DNA of 64,000 nt from Datisca glomerata (Eukaryota > Streptophyta > Magnoliopsida > Cucurbitales > Datiscaceae): positions 681,645 to 745,644 of the forward strand of contig QANY01013420.1 in NCBI GenBank assembly GCA_003255025.1, read 5' to 3'. The position numbers and the translations under genes are program-made. This document shows, in pieces, positions 1 to 10,700 of the stretch. The notes under the pieces are model-generated. The model was not told the DNA's origin, searched no databases, and worked only from the letters and a program-made list of their open reading frames with translations. Numbering within the stretch: the stretch's first letter is position 1; the number at the start of each line of letters is the position of its first letter.

Positions 1-387
1 ACCTCATTTTTCTGAGGAGTAATCCTAACAATTTTATGTATCAAAATGTTTTAATCTCCAGAATATTGACCAAAACCATTTTTACAAAACTCAAGTCCAT
101 TATCAGTTCTGAGATTAAGTTTCCTATTAATCTGATTTTCTATTAGAGTATTCCATTACTTGAATTTGCTGAACGCTTCATCTTTAGTTTTCATCAAATA
201 AGTCCATACATTCCTAGAAAAATAATCTATAATAGAGAGGAGATAGAAGTTACACCATGAGTTTCAATAGGTGAAAGGCCAGAGATCTGCATGCACATAA
301 TCTAGAATAGCCTTTGAATTTTGCGTTGATGTGATGAACTTCTATCTGTAATGTTTTCCAAGCATATAATACTCATAAAATTCATGA
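1..387 (-). mobile_element. Ty1/Copia integrase fragment (distal half of a split element)
   Basis: Reading the minus strand from 387 down to 1 gives the end of the GAG-pre-integrase zinc region (YMLGKHYR, compare the usual C.FGK..R) and then the integrase core: ILDYVHADLW with the first catalytic D, IDYFSRNVWTYLMKTKDEAF, LRTDNG with the second D, and ITPQKNE just before the catalytic E region at the window edge. Stops and frameshifts interrupt it. The upstream half of the same polyprotein continues at 5749 on the far side of the inserted Gypsy element: the two halves join in order at the pre-integrase domain. RT and RNase H would lie left of this window. Confidence 0.85.
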
Positions 388-848
388 TGTAGCGGAAGAC
401 TCGACAAAACCCTAACAATGCCAAAAACTTTTGAATCACGCACGACTACTAGTAATTGATCTTCTAAAACATGTCGGATCCTAAGATTACCAGGATTTAG
501 GCAATAATTTCTTTGATTCATAAAAAGTACCAAAAAATGAAATAAAAGGAGAACGATTTTCTCATAAAAATATCAGAACCCGTTGAAAAAATGGATAAAA
601 ATGAATTTATACTGTTCCATAAACTGTAGAATTAAAAGAGATGGAATATGAAAAAATTCCAAAATTATGACCAAAACAACCCCAGGCTTCTGAAAGTGCT
701 TAAAATAATGTTTTTGGGCCCAAAACTGGGCTACGATGGGTGTACCATGTAAATATCTGAATAAGCTTTGATTTATATCTTACGAGCTATATGGTTCAAT
801 CTGAATCAAAAGTTATGCTTTCTGAAAGTTGACATGTGCATGCCACGA
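388..848 (-). repeat. LTR-like terminal repeat, inverted copy at left end of the Gypsy element
   Basis: This block is the reverse complement of 5290-5748 over essentially its whole length (about 460 bp, clearly diverged). It begins TGTAGCGGAAG at its outer edge, the mirror image of CTTCCGCTACA at the outer edge of the right copy. An ordinary LTR pair would be in the same orientation, so this arrangement is abnormal. The inner end is placed near 848 by alignment to TGTGGCACGTGCATG at 5290. Confidence 0.85.
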
Positions 849-930
849 TCCATTTACTTCATAAATTCTAAAGTTGCACCGTCCACATCATTATTCATGG
901 CACCATGATGAAAACTGATCCATATTATTC

Positions 931-1960
931 ATGGCACCGCGATGAAATCAACAACGACAACATCGAGTTGAAGAGGTTTATGAGTCTGATGATGGTGTTC
1001 AGTTAGAACATCGAATTGGGCAGATTATGGACCAACGAATGGAGCGGATGTTGGAACAGTTAACCGAGATGATGGCTAATATGATGGAGAATCAGAATAG
1101 GAGAAATACGCCTGAATCGTAAAATCGAAACAAGCAAGGAGATTGAGTAGACAATACAGATGGGGAAGAAAAAGAATACAATGAGGACATTCTAAAGATT
1201 TATCACTGGCGACAGGGAATCCTAGTAGAAAAGGACAATAGGCGGTGAGAGGCTAGTATAAGGACCGAAATACTAGAATTTCATGGCAGTTTTTAGGCTG
1301 AAGAGTTCCTTGATTGGTTGGTTACTGTTGAGGAAATTTTAGAGTTTGAAGGGGTGCCAAAGAGCAAACGAGAATCTTTAGTGGCGACTAGATTGCGTGG
1401 GAAGGCTATGACATGGTGGCCGCAATTGATGTTATCTCGTACTAAGTTGTGTAAGTCTAAAATTTCTTCCTGGGAAAAGATGAAGAAACATATGTGAGCT
1501 GCATTTTTTCCTTCATTATCAGAAGAATTATTATCAAAGGTTACATAATTTGAAGCAGGAATCGAGATCGGTGGATGATTACACTACTGTGTTTTACCAA
1601 TTGACGGCCAGAAATGAAATCCAGGAAATAGAGGAGCAGTTGATGCCGCGATACATTAGAGGGTTGAAGATTCAGATTCAGGATACCTTTAACATGTTCG
1701 ATCCAGTGTCTGTGTCAGAGGCACATCAGAGAGCCTTGATGGGGGAGAAACACTCGCGTCGTGCTAATGGTGGTAGTGGATTTAGTGGCACTAGTAACGC
1801 TAATACGGGTGGCATGGGTAGTAAGGCTGTTGGAAGTCAGTTTAACAAAGGTGCGGGCCATGACGTGTTTTACTTATGGTGAACCTGGGCATAGGAAGTC
1901 TGGTTGTAAAAAGGCAGGGAAGGGGGCATTGTTTGCTGAAACAAATGAAGATGATGATGA
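931..1960 (+). pseudogene. Gypsy gag (capsid and zinc knuckle), broken
   Basis: From ATG at 931 the frame reads MAPR, a stop (probably CGA changed to TGA), then QHRVEEVYESDDGVQLEHR, the start typical of plant Gypsy gag. The retrotransposon-gag domain follows with FLDWL near 1308, GKAMTWWPQL near 1400 and SWEKMKKHM near 1475, across several frames. A CCHC zinc knuckle lies at 1866-1907, reading CFTYGEPGHRKSGC; its second cysteine is replaced by tyrosine. A ~35-bp stretch with TTATTCATGGCACC is duplicated just upstream of the start (about 890-945). Non-functional. Confidence 0.8.
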
Positions 1961-2139
1961 GGATGCAAAAATTACTGAAAAACAAAGTTTTGACGAGGAA
2001 CAACCAGATGGCGAGGAGGTTGTTACAGGTGATGTGGGGATCGCACTGGTTGTCTGGACATTATACTTGACACCCAAAATAGTACCTAAGGATGACTGGT
2101 TGGTGAGTAATATTTTCCTGTCTACTTGTACCGTCCTGA

Positions 2140-2560
2140 GAAAGATGTGTCGTTTCGTGATTGACCCTGGCAATTAGGAAAATATAATTTCAAAAGCAGA
2201 AGTTGAATATTAAGACTGAAAAACATCTCAAGCCTTACAAACTAGCTTGGCTTAAGAAAGGTGACGAGGTAACAATTTCTAAACATGCTCTTATTACATT
2301 TTCTATTAGAGTAAAATATAGAGATGATGTTTGGTGTGATGTGGTGACCATGGATGCTTGTCATTTGTTACTGGATTGACCTTGGGAGTATGACGAAATG
2401 TGGCCCATGACGGGCGAGTTAATACTCACAGCTTTATGTTTGAAGGGGTTAAAATTGTGTTGAAGCCCAATAAACCAATAGAAAAATCCCTAGTTGTTGG
2501 GACTAGTATAAATTTATTGTCTTTGACTCAATTTGATGAGGAGTTGCAGGATTCAGAGAC
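2140..2560 (+). pseudogene. Gypsy aspartic protease region, broken
   Basis: The pattern VIDPGN, stop, ENIIS near 2157-2190 corresponds to the family's aspartyl protease active-site segment (usually D-S/T-G followed by S.N.IS), here with D-P-G in place of the active triad. Downstream pieces KTEKH, YKLAWLKKGDEV, DACHLLLD and WEYDR in shifting frames match the segment that joins protease to RT in plant Gypsy elements. Several stops are present. Confidence 0.65.
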
Positions 2561-3980
2561 AGTATTTGTGTTGATCGGAAAGGAAGCTGCAGAGTCTGTA
2601 ATAGTTCCAGATGCCGTGGCTCTTTTGTTGGCAGAATTTTCTAGTGTGCTTCTAGATGAATTACCAAATGGATTGCCACCACTGTATGATATACAACACC
2701 ACCTAGATCTGGTTCCAGGTGCAACTTTTCCTAATAGGCTGCACTACAGGATAAGTCCCAGAGAGTATGAGGAGTTGCACAGACATGTCAAGGAGTTGTT
2801 GGCCAATGGGCATATCAAAGAGAGTATGAGCCCAAGTTGTGTACCAGCCATATTGACGCCCAAGAAAGATGGTTCTTGGCGAATGTGTGTGGATAGTAGG
2901 GCCATCAAAAAAATTATTGTCATGTATCAATTTCCTATCCCCACTTGGATGATTTATTATATCAGATTAGAGGAGCTATCATGCTCACAAACTTGATTTT
3001 AAGAGTGGTTACTACTAGATTTGGGTTAGACTTGAAGATGAGTGGAAAATAGCTTTTAAAACTCGTGAGAGGTTTTATGAGTCCTTCGTGATGCTCTTTG
3101 GGTTGTCTAATGCCCCTAGCACATTTATACGCATGATAAATCAGTTGTTGAGGCTTTTTATTGGCAGATTCGTGGTATTATATTTTGATGATATTCTGGT
3201 TTATAGCACTAACTCTGAAGAACATCTACAACATGTGAGAGAGGTTTTAGTTGTGCTCTACAGGGAACATTTTTATGCAGTAAAGAAGAAGTGTGTGTTC
3301 ATGACTCCATGGGTGTTATTTTTGGGGTACGTAGTTTTGAAGATGGATTGCAGGTAGATGAGGCTAAGGTTGGGGCATGGAAACAGTGGCCAAGACATAA
3401 AACAACTACTGAAGTCAGTAGTTTTCATGGCCTTGCATCTTTTTATGGGGGTTTTATCCCTTATTTCAGCAGTATTATGGTGCCGATTACTGATTACATG
3501 AAGGGAAGTAAGTTTTCATGGACTGATGAGGTAGAATCAACATGTCATTCAATTAAGGAATGCCTTACCACTTCCCCGATTTTAGTGTTACCAGATTTTA
3601 CACAACTATTTGAATTACACACGGACACTTCTAAGGTTAAGGTTGGAGCAATACTGAGTCAGAATTGTAGACCGGTAGCCTATTTCAGTGAGAAACTGTC
3701 CGACGCCAAAATTAGATACAATACATATGGTGTTGAGTTTTATGCACTAGTACATGTTATAAAACATTACGACATTACCTGTTTCATAGGGAATTCATAT
3801 TGTATACCGATCATGACTCTTTGAGGCACTTGCATAGATAAGATAAGGTGTTCCCTAGACATGCAAGATGGGTTGCTTATTTAGAGAAATTCACTTTTAT
3901 TGTCAAACACAAGGCCGAGATAACCAATTGAGTCGTAGATGCATTGAGTCGTAGGGGTAGCTTGCTGGTTACTATAAGGG
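2560..3980 (+). pseudogene. Gypsy reverse transcriptase and RNase H, broken
   Basis: RT begins around LPPLYDIQHHLDLVPG (about 2678), continues with the finger motif ILTPKKDGSWRMCVDSRAI (about 2850) and reaches the catalytic YFDDILVY box at 3181-3204, where both metal-binding aspartates are kept. RNase H follows with ELHTDTS (about 3615), GAILSQ, and PVAYFSEKL near 3673. Frames change near 2940-3090 and 3340, and stops occur near 2996 and 3824, so no single protein can be made. Confidence 0.85.
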
Positions 3981-4089
3981 TTGAGATACCTGGTTTTGAC
4001 TCTTTTTGTGTTTTGCTTGCTACTGATCCTTATTTCTCTGTGGTTCTCCAAGATGTGCAGACTGGAAAGAAAACATATTTCTTGTTACA

Positions 4090-5270
4090 TGATGGATTTC
4101 TGTTTAAGGGAAATCAACTTTGTATTCCAGATTGTAGCTGTGATTGAGATTATCAGAGAACTTCCTGGTGAGGGCCATGTTGGTAGGGATAGAACATTGT
4201 AAACTGGTGCAGTCATCATATTTTTGGCCCATCATGCATAAAGAGATAGAGAAATATGTGCAAAGGTGCAGGATTTGCCAAGTGTCTAAGAGTTCTGCCA
4301 CTAATCCAGGGTTATATATGCCTTTGCTAGTTCCTTCTCAACCTTGGGTGGATATTAGTATGGATTTTGTGCTAAGGCTGCCTCGTACACAGACATATAA
4401 TGGCACCATCTATGTTGTTGTAGATTGCATTTCTAAGATGCTTCATTTTATTCCCTGTAAGAAAACTATTAATGTTGTTAACGTGGCACAATTATTTTTT
4501 CATGAGATATATCGTCTATATAGGCTGCTACTTCTATTGTTTCTGATAGAGATACCAGGTTTCTTAGACATTTTTGTGCATATATGGAAGATGGTCAATA
4601 CACAGCTCAATTTTAATAGTGCATATCATCCTCAAATAGATGGACAAAGTGAGGTTGTCAATAAGTTTTTAGGTAATATTTTGTGCTGTTTGGTCGGTGA
4701 ACATGTCAAGAGTTGGGATCAGAAGCTGTGTCATGGAGAGTTTGCTCATAACCATGCAGTCAATCACAGTACAAGGTTTAATTATTTTTCAGATGGTTTA
4801 TTTGATCCAGCCGAGGGGACAACTCGATTTGATGGATTTACCAAGTAAGTTGAAGGTCCACGAAAAAGCAACATATTTCATAACTGGTTTACAAGATGTT
4901 CACAAGGCAGTTCATGACAATTTGCATTCAGCAAACACGGAATAAATAAGATGCTGATCAGAAATGCAGACATGTGGAGTTTGAGGTTGGAGATTTTGTG
5001 TGGGCAGTCCTGACTAAAGATTACTTTTCAGTTGGTGATTACAATAAGTTGTCTGCCAAGAAGATTGGACCTGTCGAGATTATTGAGAAGATCAATCCAA
5101 ATGCCTATAGGTTGAAGCTTCCTGGCTACATTCATACTGCTGATGTGTTTAATGTTAAATATTTGATTCCTTTCCACGGTGATTCTTTTGATGATAATGC
5201 TACTCTACTGCAAATTCGAGGTCGAATTTTCTCTACCCTGGGGAGAATGATCCGGACGGTGCAACTTTAG
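4090..5270 (+). pseudogene. Gypsy integrase, broken
   Basis: The HHCC zinc region is partly visible (GHVGRDRTL, then CRICQVSKS near 4270). The catalytic core has DISMDFVLRLP (first D, about 4350), an SDRDTRF segment readable only in a shifted frame near 4540 (second D), and SAYHPQIDGQSEVVN with the glutamate near 4620-4665. The C-terminal domain reads FEVGDFVWAVLTKD, KLSAKKIGPVEI and NAYRLKLPGYIHTADVFNVK (4980-5160). Frameshifts separate the parts. No chromodomain motif follows before the LTR. Confidence 0.8.
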
Positions 5271-5289
5271 AATTTCTGGAGCAAATGGT

Positions 5290-5748
5290 TGTGGCACGTG
5301 CATGTCAACTTCTGGATGGCGTAACTTTTGATTCAGGTTCAATCCTGTGGCTTGTAAGATATCAAATTGAAGTTTATACAGAGATCTACATGATATAAAT
5401 AGTATTCTGATGGAGACACCCATCTCAGCCCAGTTTCGGTCTAAAAAAATCACTGTTTTAAGTACTTTCAGAGGCCTAGAGATTGTTTTGGTCATCTCTT
5501 TTAATTTTAGGGTTTCTGGAACAATATAAATTCATCTTTATTTGGTGGTTCGAGGGGGTTCTTATATTTTTACGAGAAAATCATTCTCATTTTATTCCAA
5601 TTTTTGGTATTCTTTATGAATCAACGAAATTGTTGTCTAAATCCTGGTAATTTTAGGATTCAACAGGTTTGGAAGATCAATTGCTAGTAGTAGTGTGCGA
5701 TTCAACAATTTTTTGTATTGTTAGAGTTTTGTCGAGACTTCCGCTACA
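5290..5748 (+). repeat. 3' LTR of the Gypsy element
   Basis: A 459-bp block starting TGTGGCACGTG and ending CCGCTACA, directly after the integrase C-terminus. It is the reverse complement of 388-848. The TG..CA ends and position behind integrase fit a 3' LTR. Confidence 0.8.
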
Positions 5749-7178
5749 TCAAATCAACATTGAGAAAGCTCTTTCTGCCTAAAAGTCCCTACTTACACAA
5801 GATCAGAGTGTTTCCACTCATACGGCCACTCCTTCTGTCCCATAACTCCACATCAGAAAATTATGATTTTCTTACAACTGCATCACTCCCTGCCACAGTA
5901 TTTCCAAGCATAAATTCTTCATAACTCCTTCAATAAACATTAAGGAACCTTTAGTAACCTTCAATATTTCCTTTTCTGACTTGTAGGTGAAGCCAACCTC
6001 ATCAAGCACACTAACAGGCACAAGTTTTTTTTTAATTTAGGTACATACCTGACCTCACTCAAAGTTCTCACTAGGCACTCATGCATTTTCACTGAGATGG
6101 ATCTTATCCAATGACATTCCATGTCTGATCATTTCCCATAAGATCTTACTCTTTCAATTTGCATGAAAGTTGTGAACTAGTCTCTTCTTGGAGTCATGTA
6201 ATAGGTAAGACCTGAGTCTAATATCAACTCAGAGTTATTGCTTTTTTGTGATACTGTAAATACATCACGAACATTGTAGATGCATGTTACTATTACTAGA
6301 TCACCACTATATTTACCTTTCTTCCTTCCATCCATAGAAGGATTATTTTAATGTCCATATAAATAACACATCTTCTTTGTTTTCATTCTTCTAGATTGAG
6401 ATATCCTCTGCCTACTAGATCTTTCTATGCTTCGTCCTCTGATGAAGAGGTTCTCACCAGTATTTTTTTTTATTCTTTAATTCAAAATCCTTTGACCTTA
6501 ACACTGATAGACATTCATAAAGAGAGAATGAAGATTTACCATATTTAATAGCTTCCCTTTAACATCCTTAAAAGAGACATGGAGAGAGCTAAGTAGTATA
6601 GTAGCTTCTTTTCATCAATGAGCTCGCCATTTGCCTCAAAATTTACAAGCTTTATTGTCATTCCTTTAAAGTAATTAAGATTATGTTCTAAGGTCATGGT
6701 GATATCCATCTTAAAACCAAATCACCCTTCCTTAGATTTTGTTTGTAAGTGATTTTTTCATATAAAGTCTTTCTAGTTTTTCCTAGATCTTAGCATCAGT
6801 ATCTTCCTCATTAACCTCTCTAAGTACATTATCAGTAAGGTTTAGGATAATTGTACCTAGAGCAGTTTCAAGCATCTCTACCTTTTGTGGACTAGTGAAC
6901 CTACATTTCCTGGTATAAGGGTTTGACAGATTTCTTTGTGTCTTCCTTCTAGAGTCTTTGGGACTACTTTCACCCCTTCTAAAACCTTGTTTGTCTATGA
7001 ATTTAATTCTCGGACAGATTTGAAGCCCTGATTTGCCAAGATTTCCTCTAAAGATTCTTTGTTGCCCAAAGAGTCCTTAGGTGAAGTTTCTTTCCTTAAT
7101 TCTGTCGTGTCTTTGGCCTGTGATTGAATACCATTTATTGGACTCTTCCACCTTCAAACTGATGCTATGATACCACTA
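5749..7178 (-). mobile_element. Ty1/Copia gag-protease part (proximal half of the split element)
   Basis: On the minus strand, after the primer site, a Copia gag relic runs from about 7150 to 6390. A zinc-knuckle remnant lies near 6350 and a protease active site reads LILDSGLTYYMTPRRD near 6180-6225 (catalytic D-S-G kept). The pre-integrase segment ELWDRRSGRMS lies near 5830 and is cut at 5749 by the Gypsy insertion. Many stops are present. It is collinear with 1-387. A primer-binding site at 7164-7175 reads TGGTATCATAGC on the minus strand, one mismatch from the initiator-tRNA-Met-complementary sequence common in plant Copia. Confidence 0.8.
7164..7175 (-). other. Copia primer-binding site (tRNA-iMet type)
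   Basis: The minus strand reads TGGTATCATAGC; the usual plant Copia site is TGGTATCAGAGC. It sits three bases from the LTR end at 7179, which fixes the orientation of the element and the LTR boundary. Confidence 0.75.
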
Positions 7179-7737
7179 TGGTTTAGTTAACCTAACTCAA
7201 TCTAAACACATTCAATTCACTTTCTAATTAAAAGAAACTTCCAGGAAAACCGATTCACAAACTGAGAAAGGAAAAAGAAAAGAAGAAGATAGACACATGG
7301 GTTTATACTGGTTAGACTAAACTAAGCCTACATCTAGTTTGAGCTCTAATTAAGAACTCTTTATACCATGATCATCAAGTGCTTACAGTTTCAACGTAAA
7401 ACATAGAGATTACAAAGTGAACCCTCTTCAAAACCTCCTCACACCCTAAATAGATTATGATTCACCAGCTGATAAGTCATCAGCTTGACAGTCTTTCTAG
7501 AGTAGCTTTCCCTTGAACAAGAACTTGCTTTTCTTTTTTGAGAATACTGAATTAAGATTTTGATGGTTTTCTTCTGAGTGATTTCTGGTGTCCAAGGAGC
7601 TTAACCATGCAGCTTAAATAGGAGCTCTTCCATACAGCAATTGAAGAACTGATCATCTCCAAAACGGCCCTGTTGGACTAAAGGTAGTTAGAAAACTTTT
7701 TAACCATCCTCAAGCTAACATTGATCACGTATCAACA
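7179..7737 (-). repeat. 5' LTR of the split Copia element
   Basis: About 559 bp, reading on the minus strand TGTTGATACGTGATC at the start and AACTAAACCA at the end beside the primer site. A TATTTAA box lies near 7615-7621 on the minus strand, a plausible LTR promoter. The outer boundary at 7737 is placed by the TG/CA rule only, since the partner LTR is outside the window. Confidence 0.6.
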
Positions 7738-10700
7738 AAATTGTTAAAGTAAAGAAGATCACTGTACTTTTAAAAAATAGATGAAGTGTTAGTGTTGATT
7801 AAACAAATTAGAGGGCATATTGGAAAAGTTTTCTTAAAAAATAATATTAAATGTTTTAGGCGCATAAAGTGCTGCAGCAGGCGTACCATAGCATTTTAAG
7901 TGAAAACTATGGTTATAGAAAGACGCTTCTAAGCACTCTGTTTCTATGTACACCTGTAGCATGTTATAAATTGACACATCAAACGTATACTATACACAGT
8001 GCGTACAAATTACAAATTCAGTTTAAAAAATGGCCATCAAATCCCACACTCGTTCTCTATGCACGTGTGCCATACTTCGAAAGCCAAACAGAACCTTTGG
8101 GGGACGTCACTGTTGCAAAGGAAAGAGTTAGAAAAAAAACCCATAATTGCACTAGTCTTTTTAACCTTTTTTTAACCCCATAGATAGAGAGAGAAGAAGG
8201 AGATGAAAACAAAAACAAAAGGGACAAAGGCATCTCAAAGAGAGAATAGAGTTGATAAGAGTGCGGGCCCATAGCATCTGCCCTAAACCCATCACGAAAT
8301 TATTAGACAGACAGATAATACCAATATTATTCACACCCAAACATTCATACCCTCCTCCCATTTCCGTATTATTTCTGTTCTTTGTTTATTCATCTTCTTC
8401 TCTCTCTCATCAATCCAACATCACCCCCACTATATTGGCTTCCTGAACAGATATATCTAAGAAACGCACGAAAAATTTGATAATGATCATATATGACCCC
8501 TATATATTGCTAACATTAAGAAATGAAAGAATCAAGAATTCTAAAAAACTGACCGAGTTACTAAAGTTGCTAAACGGTGATAAAACTCATTTGAAAAATG
8601 GGTCCTATAGAAAGCCCATCTTTAAGACTCAGTATCAAAGATGTCATTTGTATCAAGGATGCACATTCCTACATAAATAAGATAATTTAATATAAAATTA
8701 AGTACATAAAAAATACATCTCATATATGTTTACAGCTACCTTATTTTTTGTTCAAAGTATCTCCCTCATTCGGTACTTAATGATTGTATGACTCATTTTA
8801 ATGATCCTTTTGTTGAAGAAATATTTGCTACATATATATACCTTACTTTTGAATAAGTCCATTTGTATTTAAATATAAAAAATAGTCATTTGACTATGAG
8901 ATGGTAGTAGTTTGAAATCGGAAGTAAATACTGTGTTTTGATGCAATTGTATATTATTTTTTACTCCTTTCAGTTCTTATGACAGAGAGGGCCCAATACT
9001 GCATGCATCATTTCCTGCAAATTCACAAAGATTCCTTTAACAATTTCTTACTTCAATTCAAGTACCATTTGGAGCTTCATCGAAGCATTTTCTATACCAA
9101 CATAATGATGGATCACAGAGGAGACAACTAGCTTGTTTTGTTAATGTACCCATTTCTTTTCAATTTTTATTAAGAAAGTTATGCTTGGGTTTGAGTTGAA
9201 ATGTTTAGAAAGAGTTTTTTTTAGAAGAGATCATGACAAGTTGCAAGGTTCGCAGTGACAAAAATTTACACTAAACTTCCTTATACTGAGGTAAACTTCC
9301 TTATTTAACAATTAAAAATGCAACTCCTCTATCTAACTTACTAAAAGAGGTAAGCTAATGGATTTCCCAACATTTTTGTCCCGAAAATGCACCTCTGTTG
9401 TTATGATATTTACTCTGAGGTTTACTGTCTTCCCTACAATCAAATCCACTCACTCTAGAAAGAGTTAACATCGATTAATTTTCATTAGAAATGTTCTTAG
9501 TGCATCTAATGTAGCGTTTGTACTGGGCTTCTACACCTGCTTTATGGCTTTGATTTTTAGTTGTACACTCTTTATTATTGATTTTGTCGATCTCACACAT
9601 ATCTGCTATAGGGCTACACGTAACTAGCTAGCTTACGGTATGTATGAGGAAAAAAAGATTCCATGAAAGAATTAGGATAGTTCTGTCAATCACGTGCAAT
9701 CAATTTAGAGTTACATAAACTCAAGGGAGTTTGAGTAATATTTGAAGTCAAATCTCTATCATATATTAAAAGTGTCAAGATAACGAGAATCATTTTTAAA
9801 CCATTCTATCTATCTATGATTCTTAAATTTTTTAAATAACTTTCAAAATACTAAGTTTAATAAATATTTAAATATTTATTTCTCCAATTGCTTTCAATAA
9901 TTTGTTATAAATTAAAATTTCATTATTTATATATTATATATTTAGACTAAAAAATTTAATTTTAGAATTTTTAATTAAATACTTAATATTTCAATTTGAA
10001 TTAGTTAAACTAACTTTAAAAAAAGATTGATGTGCTTAGTGAGTAGTAGATATATATAAGTTAATTTTTAAATAAATCCAATAAGTATAGATAATATATT
10101 ATACATTCGTATTTGCATCTATGTATAAGAGATATCTATAATAATAATAATATATTAAGAGTGGCATGAGAAGATATTCTCATTATGGATAATTATATCT
10201 AAGCTATCATTTACTATTCTAATGTTATTTTTTACTATTTAATACGCCTAAATGTAACTGGTTCACACGTATACTTATATATACATTGAAGTAGTTCACT
10301 TAATAAATTTAATAAAAATGCATGACTTATTCTTATTAATATATTAATCAATTAATTTTGATTAATTAATAACTAATTAAGATACTTTATTAATTTTTTA
10401 ATATTGTCTTTTTATCTCTCAATCGTTTTTTATTTTTTTATTGTAAAAGAAAGTATTTTCTTTTTGTTCTCATATGTACGTATTTTAATGCAAAAAAATT
10501 ATCAATCGAATTTTGATAGCATGTCACAAACTTAATACTTTCATATACTATAAATAATATTGAACTATGCAACATAATAAAATAATATACATGTTTAATA
10601 TCATATCACGACCCATGTTCTACATGGCTAGTATATAGAAGGTGATGTTTGAGTTATTTTTCATTAAAAATAATAATAATGAGTGAAGGTAGCACAATGC

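Larger units (their letters stand above)
388..5748 (+). mobile_element. Degenerate Ty3/Gypsy retrotransposon with inverted terminal repeats
   Basis: The internal region (849-5289) reads gag, protease, RT, RNase H and integrase in Ty3/Gypsy order on the plus strand, with many stops and frameshifts. No chromodomain was seen after the integrase. The element sits inside a minus-strand Copia element, between its protease/pre-integrase part (5749 onward) and its integrase core (1-387), so it is younger than that Copia. Outer termini are TG and CA as expected, but I could not find a matching 5-bp target duplication (flanks TTTGA and TCATG read on the Copia strand). Confidence 0.85.

Noticed and set aside
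5718..5924. 68-codon plus-strand frame downstream of the Gypsy LTR
   Set aside because: It spans the LTR/Copia junction and lies opposite the Copia pre-integrase domain read on the minus strand.
8160..8460. Possible promoter/leader of an unannotated gene (GA- then CT-rich)
   Set aside because: No coding exon with a recognisable product follows in either direction within several kilobases.
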